This document shows, in pieces, positions 24,201-33,200 of a DNA stretch of 64,000 bases; within the stretch, counting starts at the first letter, position 1, and each line of letters opens with the position of its first letter. The translations under genes and the position numbers were made by a program. The notes under the pieces were generated by a model that was not told where the DNA came from, did not search any database, and saw nothing but the letters and a program-made list of their open reading frames with translations. This DNA is from Omphiscola glabra. Lineage: Eukaryota > Mollusca > Gastropoda > Lymnaeidae. Location of the stretch: the NCBI GenBank assembly GCA_964017045.1, contig OZ024807.1, positions 23,134,097 through 23,198,096 of the forward strand. Direction: 5' to 3'.

Positions 24201-27200
24201 TGGCGTTGCGGCCTTAACTTGAGAACTATCATTCCTTATAAATACATACATTAATGCGGAACAAAAATGAACTTACCATATTTATAATATATATATAATA
24301 ACAATTATATTATGAATGCTAATGTATATTTATAAAATGGTATATATTGACTAATGTTCTTTTGAAACTATACCATTACATTTATAAATCAACGTTTTAT
24401 TAGCAATTTATTCCCTTCAGCCTAACATATAAATTTTTTTTAAATAAAAAAAAAAAAAAAAAAAAATCCTTACATCTAACGAACACTGATAAACATTTGC
24501 TTTCCACTTTATATGACGTGCTGTTTTCCACTGTACAGCAGTATTGGCCGGTGTTTAAACAACTGTTGAAATGTATCGGCACAGGGATGCTGCTGTTTAT
24601 CACAGTTTCTTGTCCGGGATGTTTACCAAAAAGAGTCGTCGGGGAAGGTATCCCATCTGCGTCACATCTGAATGACACGGAAGCGTTCAGATTGGTCGCC
24701 GTGTCCTCACTGCTGGAGTTAGCGGTGAAAGACGCAATGCTAGGAGGACCTGTCACATGTGACGTAAGAGAATTGTAACTTTGACGATTATAACTAAACA
24801 TTCCTGTCCCACTCAAAGTAGGATTCCAGATTGTAGAGTAATTCTTATTATAGTTGACGTCATTTCAAATAGTACTATAGGTAGCAACAAATATTAAGAA
24901 AATACATATTAACTGATGTTAAACAGCCTTGTCGCTTAAGACTTAAAATATAGTTAATGTTTTTTTGCACAAAATAATTTATACATTTGATTTATATGTG
25001 GTGTGTGTGCATATGCTCACATATGTTATGTGTACAATACATTCATAGCTGGAGTGTGTACTTATGTCAACTGACGAGTATAAAATATTTTGAATTTTCG
25101 TTTTATATTTTGACAATACAATTATAATTTTATGGTCAAAAAAGTATTATTTTAAAATATATGATCAAAAGAATCTCGAATGCCCTTGTTTAAGTTATAA
25201 ATTTTGATCATTACTAACATGAGCATGTGGGACGTTGTAAATCGTGTAATATTAATTGCAGAAAGTATTTCTTTTAAATGCACTTTAACGTACGTGGCAC
25301 ACCAACTATTAGCTCCACCCCTGAGATGTTTGGCTGTAATGGAGACTCAGGTATACACACATATTTGACTTTGTTTACTGAAATAAAATTATTTAAAAAT
25401 AGTTGATCGAAAAAGTTAACATTTATCGGATTTACTGAAAGTTAAATTAACCTGTAAAGTGCATAGTAAACAATGACAAAGCTTACATAATAGATCGTTT
25501 TAATATGTATACACATATCCAGCTAATGACGGCACCATTTTGTGGATTTGTATGTATGTACATTGAAATAAGGTTATACGGATTTTTTTGACTTACGAAT
25601 CCTTAAATAAATGAAGCAAATATAAATGTATGGCGTTTGCACTTAATCTAATGGTACAAAATCTCATTGCACAAACTCGTTAACACAATATAATATTTTA
25701 GATGTTATATCTTTTTTGTGTTTTGGTTTCAAAAATAAAAGCCGTTCACTTTAGTTTCCATTCTCTGTGCTGCGTAAGCGGCAGCGTCCCCAGGGTGACT
25801 TGGGGGCGTCCACATGGGGTTTTGCCTCTTCGCGGCGTGGCAGACTAGTAGGGGGGACTTGTCCACCCGAAGCTAAAAAACCCCGGCCAAACGCATGACT
25901 CCCAACGCAACGGGAGCTGCCACTAACATGATTACTATTTGCTGTTAATGGATATGAAACTTGGGTGGTCACTAAAACCCATGTTGATGATTTTAGCTAC
26001 GCGGCCGTGAGAAAGCCGCTCCTAGGCAACCGTTTCGTCCCGCCACTACCAACGTCCCGACCGAAAGACTCCCTGGGCGGTGGGGAGTGGTAACGCAACA
26101 CCAACCCCCGGAGTGGAAGCAAAGCCGTCCTGACCCACAGAGAGTTAACTGCGGACGCTTTAAACGCAGCGCCCTCGGTCGACCGGGCCTCCCCTAGGTC
26201 AAGGGGGGGGGTTTCCCGGCGCCCTCCCGCACGGGCTGGAGTCGGGTTAAGTCCTTCAGTGCTCTGGTTTGTGTGGGGGAGCGCCGGGGGGGGGGGGCAT
26301 TAAGAGCTCGCGCTCGACGGCCCACCGACTCCATCTCTTATGCGACATTAACAGTTTCCATTCTGACTTTAGGTCTATTATTCGGCTTTACAGAACTGCA
26401 GCGATATGATCAACTCAAGTATGGCCCAGAAACATATGAGTTCCTAATCACGTGGATTCGTCAAAGACATGATAATGCGTTGAAGTGGGTGCCTATTATC
26501 ATCAAACAGTTCCTATTGATTTAATAACTCATCTTAGGTCGTGTAACTAAACACAAGTTGCATCCTCACCATCCTAATTCCAACTCACCGAAGTCGTTAA
26601 AGAAGGCTGTCACGGTAGCCTCGGATCTGACGACATTGTTGACGGACCAGACCTGAGAACCCGTCGGTATCCCAGGCGAGTCAAGTAAACACAGACACGT
26701 GATATTAGACCAAACTTTCCCGTATAAACTGTTGGCTTCTTGGACACACTCGTCACTGAGTCGAACCGTTGGCAGGGCTGAAATAATAAAGTTAGGAAAA
26801 AAAAGTGATATTTGACTGTTGAATTGTTACATCATGATGTCCCTCAAGCCTAAACCTTTTACACCGGGGGAGGGGGAAGACGTATGAAACAATAAGCAAT
26901 TAACTATTCTTGGAGATGCACTATTTTAATATAGAAAAAAATTATATATGTATGTATAATTATAAATTAGCCTGTCAGTAATAATGTAACAAATAAAACA
27001 TCGCTAGTTGTGTATCGATGGTTATAACGATGTGTCAAATATGAGCTCACAATAGAACTCACTCAGGTTATCACTATTGTGCATAAAAAGTGAGTTACTT
27101 GAATACATATTTTGTCAAATAACTTTAGTACAGTGGTTCTAAATCTTCCTAATGCCGCGACCCTTTAATACAATTCATAATGGTGTGGTGACCTCCAACA

Positions 27201-30200
27201 ATAAAATGTTCGTTGCTATTTCCTAAATATTTTTTTTCGATGCTCTTAGGTGACCCAAATGGGTCGCGACACCTGGGTTGAGAACTGGTGCTTTAGTAGA
27301 TGGAAATTGTTTTGCTAGAAATAAACCGACCAACAATGGTGGCTGCAGTATATAATAATTTCAGTTTAATTCTTAAGACTATGTCAATTAATCTTTTTAC
27401 AATTTATTTTTATATCTTTGTGTTTTAATCACTATGGAGGTTAAACATTGCATTGACAAACATGTAACTCTACATCTTAGATGACCTATTACTTATTCAG
27501 TCAGTAGGGAGCAAATATATTATACAATTATTAATAAAACGTGTTTTACCAAGTAGTAATGGAGAAGTGACTTGTCCCGTCACAGTGGTGTTGCTTGAAC
27601 TGTTAGTGTACATCACGACTTGGAACTCGTGTGCCCCTGGTCCGAGCTGACTGAGGTTGATGTGCAGTTGACATTCAGACATGTAACCGATGGGACTTGA
27701 ACTGAGATCTAACGAAGTGGAGTAGCTGACCTCTCCAGATACGTTTCTTAACGTTTTCTATTATAATAAGAGTTTTTTTTTTTTTTTAACATAACTATTT
27801 ATTCGGATTTTATTTCGATTTCATCTGAAGCAATCCTTGCAAAGATTATGTTCTTTTTCATGGACACTAGCATAGTCGCTCAAAATTAGTATACATATGA
27901 ATTTAAAAATACCATTTGTATTACCAATTACATAAATTGTTTCATTAATTGTACAACAGTGTATTATAAGTGACTAAAATGTGATTATACCACCAGGTCC
28001 CTACAAATTTGTGAGGTGTTGGGTGCGAAATAAAACCGATACATTATTTGAAAGCATAATGCAAAATGGCTAGACTCTAAAACTGGTGCTCGTGATGATG
28101 GTGTGGACTTCGCATGATAAATTCACACTTCGTGGGATTTTTTTTTTTCTTTAGGCCTAGATCCATAGACCACAACTCGAATCTCTCCAAGCACCTGGAT
28201 AGCCTAAGAGAACATCATATGTGGATACCGTATGGCAACAGTTGCGTTCGCAGGTGTCGTAATTTTTAATTGTATAATGTATCAAACTACTGGACTCCTT
28301 CACTGGGTCTCATTCAGAGTATCTTCCCTTAGATGAGTTGCCATCCAAGGAGAACGGGTCGGTGAGAATTGAACTCCTGACCACAGGCTGGGACTGATTC
28401 AATATACACAAGTCGACAAGCCATATGTAAATTATCTTTACCAGCGTACGTTTCACTAATTTGATACTGAAAATCAAAATATGGTAGCATAAGTAGATGT
28501 TACACTCTATAGAGGAAAATATAAAGAGCTAACGATGCTCACATTTGTCCAAGTGTTGAAATCACACAGCAGCTGAGGATACACAAGGTCTGTCCTACAC
28601 TTCACGTCCAATCGCATGGAATCATTCGAAAGTCGAGGTGTGTCACAGTTGGGAGTGTTAAGTTTAGCTGAAGAGAAGTAATTCATTTTATACAAGCTCT
28701 AAGCAGCCGAGACAATAGTCCACAAAAAAATAATGGATTATTTGATCTTTAAGTTAAGGAGTTTTTTTGTTTGTTTTTTTTAATCTCTAAAATTATTTAA
28801 CTAGCCTTAAATCGAGGCCTGGATGATAACATGTATTAACGTTCATCTCTTAGGTAAGCTTCCGGGGATCAAATTTAATGCCAAGTATGCTTAATGTAAA
28901 ATTTAGAAATACATGTTTAGTGTTTCGTATACGTATACCAAGTTCAGAGGAAATTTTAAATGTTCATTCGACTATACGTAATCCACATTAAGACGAACAT
29001 TTGTTTATATATATATTTTTTTTTTGTTGAAAACATGAAAGGATCTTTAATTTGTTATGTAAAATCAAAATTACTAAAATTCTTCAAAGGAAACAAAACT
29101 GTATAACTAATGGTTTCTATCTCGAATTTAAACATCCGATATATTGTATTTGAAAAAAACACAAAGGCCCTCCACATAAGTTATGTAATACTACAAATGT
29201 TAACCCTGCAAAAAAATATTAGTCACTATGTACATTGTACCCACAGGTCACGTTCAGCACCGTCGACGCAATGGAAGACCTGAAGTTCTTATGATTGACA
29301 GCTACTCTAAACTTGTGGTAGCCAGACCCGAGTCTGGAGAGGTCAGTCTCTAGCGTGAAGTTCACGTCGTAGTAGCGAACGTCTTGCATCTCTATGGCAG
29401 AGTAGTGTTCATAATATGTAGCGGTGGTGGTGGTGTTCCTGTTCCGTTTCTGTGTTAGTTAGAAACGTGTCTAGTAAAAGCATATGTTTATCTAAGGCAA
29501 GGCATTAATTACGTGATATAGATACGTCTATTCTTAAGAGCGACATCCATGTAAACAATAATACTTGAAGGCGAACCAATGTCGTTAGCGAATTAATAAA
29601 TAGTATTTTTAAAATAATTTATTATTTTGTTCTCTTAAACTATATGAATGATATAAGGTAAACATATTTGCTAATGTGCTAAAGAAAATATAATTTGAAA
29701 CGCAATTTTTTTTTTTTTAAAATACGTCATATAATTAAAGATCTTAATATAAAATAATGATCAATATCAAAGCATGTGAATATAGTTGTTTCACTTTGTA
29801 TCTTTTTTTTTTTGTTTTTAATTTATATTTTTGTTTTTGTGTTTTTTGTAAATTTTTATTTAAATATAATAATAATGGTAAATTCTGTTCATATATATTC
29901 TTTTATTTTATGTAATACCAAAACTTGTTACTTTCTATTTCGATTGTTAATGATTTTTTAAGATAATCAAATTGAACATTAAAAAATTAGAATATGTAAT
30001 TCAAAATAGAAATAGTCATAAAAGGTCAATGCGTGTACTTGACTACACTTACGTTAGTGATTATTGTAAAGTTATAGTCGTTCGGCTTGAAAAAAGTCGC
30101 TGCCCGACACAATACACTAATATTAACATTGTCACTGATTACAGGCGTAGAACATGTTGGATTTATCACTGCCGCTGTTAAAAGAGAGAGTGAATGAGAA

Positions 30201-33200
30201 ATAAAGAGAGAGCGTGTGAGAGATAGAGACAGAGAGAGATAAAGACAGAGAGAGATAGAGACAGAGAGACATAGAGACATAGACAGATAGAGACATAGAG
30301 AGATAGAGACAGAGAGAGATAGAGACAGAGAGAGATAGAGACAGAGAGAGATAGAGACAGAGAGACATAGAGACATAGAGAGATAGAGACAGAGAGAGAT
30401 AGAGACAGAGAGAGATAGAGACAGAGAGAGATAAAGACAGAGAGAGATAGAGACAGAGAGATATAGAGACATAGAGAGATAGAGACAGAGAGAGATAGAG
30501 ACAGAGAGAGATAGAGACAGAGAGAGATAGAGACAGAAAGAGATAGAGACAGAGAGAGATAGAGACAGAGAGAGATAGAGACAGAGAGAGATAGAGACAT
30601 AGCGAGATAGAGACAGAGAGAGATAGAGACAGAGAGAGATAGAGACAGAGAGAAATAGAGACAGAGAGATAGAGACAGAGAGAGATAAAGACAGAGAGAG
30701 ATAGAGACAGAGAGAGATAGAGACAGAGAGAGATATAGACAGAGAGAGAGACAGAGAGAGATAGAGACAGAGAGAGATAAAGACAGAGAGAGATAGAGAC
30801 AGAGAGAGATAGAGACAGAGAGAGATAGAGACAGAGAGATATAGAGACAGAGAGAGATAGAGACAGAGAGAGATATAGACAGAGAGAGATAGAGAGATAT
30901 AGACAGAGAGATATAGAGACAGAGAGAGAGAGATACAGAGAAAAATAGAGACAGAGAGAGATAGAGACAGAGAGAGATAGAGACAGAGAGAGATAGAGAC
31001 AGAGAGAGATAGAGACATAGATATATAGAGACAGTGAGAGATAGAGACAGAGAGAGATAGAGACAGAGAGAGATAGAGACATAGATATATAGAGACAGAG
31101 AGAGATAGAGACAGAGAGAGATAGAGACAGAGAGAGATAGAGACAGAGAGAGATAGAGACATAGATATATAGAGACATAGATATATAGAGACAGAGAGAG
31201 ATAGAGACAGAGAGAGATAGAGACAGAGAGAGATAGAGACAGAGAGAGATAGAGACAGAGAGAGATAGAGACAGAGAGAGTTAGAGACAGAGAGAGATAG
31301 AGACAAAGAGAGATAGAGACAGAGAGAGATAGAGACAGAGAGAGATAAAGACAGATAGAGATAGAGACAGAGAGAGATAGAGACAGAGAGAGATAGAAAC
31401 AGAGAGAGATAGAGACAATACATAAACAAATGGTTAGCATACAGCAAGACAAAGTTTTAATGAAACAACGCACACAAAAACACACAAACACACACAAACA
31501 CACACACACATATGTATTGTATTTCTTATCTGGGGGCTACAAGAAAGATGAATAAGCTTGTGTGCAATATATGACGAGAGCGACAAAAAGACAGAGCGAA
31601 AATGATACAGACAGAGGGCGACATAAATAGAGAAGGTTAGAGAGAAAAAATGGGAGAGAAAGAGATACATCTAAAGAGAAAAAGAGGGAAAGAAAAAAAA
31701 GTGCATGTAAAACAGAGGAAAAGAGAGATACAGCTAGAGAGATAAAAAGAGTGAGGCAGAGAGTAATATAGAAAAAGTGAGATAAAGAGAGAGAGAGAGA
31801 GACAACGTGAGAAAGAGACAAAGAGAGACACATATCGTTAGAGAAAGACAGACATAGAGTAATGGCGATATACAGAGATATAGATCAAGAGAGAGAGAGA
31901 TAAAGATATAGATATAGAAAGAGAGGGATAAAGATTAAGAGAGATAGATAGAGTGAAAGAGAAAGGGACAGAGAAAGCGAGAAATAGAAAGAGAGAAAGA
32001 CAGAGAGAAAGCGATACATAAATGGAGAGAGGGAGAGAGCGCAAAAGTGAGAGATAAATAGAGATAAAGATGGAGAGAGAAAGAGAGTGATAAATTGAAT
32101 GGAAGAGAGAGAGCGAGAAACAGTGAGACATAAAGAGAGACAGAAAAGATGAAAGAGAGAGAAAGAGTGGGAGAGACAAATAGGCAGAGGGAACGAGAGA
32201 AAACACATTGCAATCGTGTATTAATCAAAAGATCTACTGACTTAGAGATTGTGGAAATTCACTTTTTTACAAAAATATTGATTCTAGTTTACAAAAGTAA
32301 AATGTGAGTAAAACCCACTAATTTTCTGTTAATTACTGTTGAAAATCAAATACTCAGAGACTTTTAAATATAATTTCTGTTACATAATTGTATCACCTAT
32401 GACTCTATAAAACAGTTTTCTATTAACGTACCCAGCATGTCCGGTGTATCACAAACAAGAGTCAGGTTGTCACCACCCCAGCACTGAAACTGACTGTACA
32501 CATTGTAGTACTGAGCTATCTCCGGTATCTCCATGCCGCTTGACGTGACCGTCATCGACTCTGACACGCTATCGAACCCCACCGATCCGTTCAGGAAGGG
32601 TACGCCAATCCCACAGTCATCGCCGTTGGTGCACCTGTAGATGGTCAATGACGTGTTGGTGTGGCTGTCGAACGCTCGCCATTCTAATCGTCCACTTCTC
32701 AGTTTCGATACATCGCAGTCTATTTCTATGGTATTCGCTCTATGATATTTGCAGTAGGGATATGCTGTACAGGGTTGTTTTAAAGTGAGGGGAAAAAAAT
32801 CATTTTCAAAAAGTCAGATGACAGAGACAGTTTGTTTAAACAACATTTCTAAATAATTGAGAACTTTTTATTGTGGGATTTTATGGTTTTGCTAAACATT
32901 TAGTTAATCAAATACTAAGTAGGTTAGGTAAATTTATAAACTTCAAAAAGAATAACATATAATTAAAGGACTGCATTCAAGCTAAGTAAATAAAAAGCTT
33001 ATTTCATTGTCAGGGCAATAAGGTTTGCACGTTTGAGCTTTCTTCAGCGCACGGGAAACATGAAAATACCACACGAAACAGAGCAGTTTCTCCTTCTGCT
33101 ATTTCATTTCCAAATAAAAAATATATATCAACTTTCTAGGAATTATATTACGTTATTTTACAATAATAATCTCTTATTTGAGAAGTGAAAACATGAGGTT

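Noticed and set aside
24497..24778. 93-residue plus-strand frame
   Set aside because: Antisense shadow of gene C exon 9.
30026..31509. Three overlapping minus-strand frames of 348-473 residues made of Leu, Ser, Tyr, Cys and Ile
   Set aside because: They are translations of the 16-bp GATAGAGACAGAGAGA satellite; open only because the repeat lacks stops. The real coding piece in one of them is just the 122-base exon at 30053-30174.
31434..32228. Several minus-strand Ser/Leu/Phe-rich frames
   Set aside because: Same low-complexity purine/pyrimidine satellite; no domain or splice logic.
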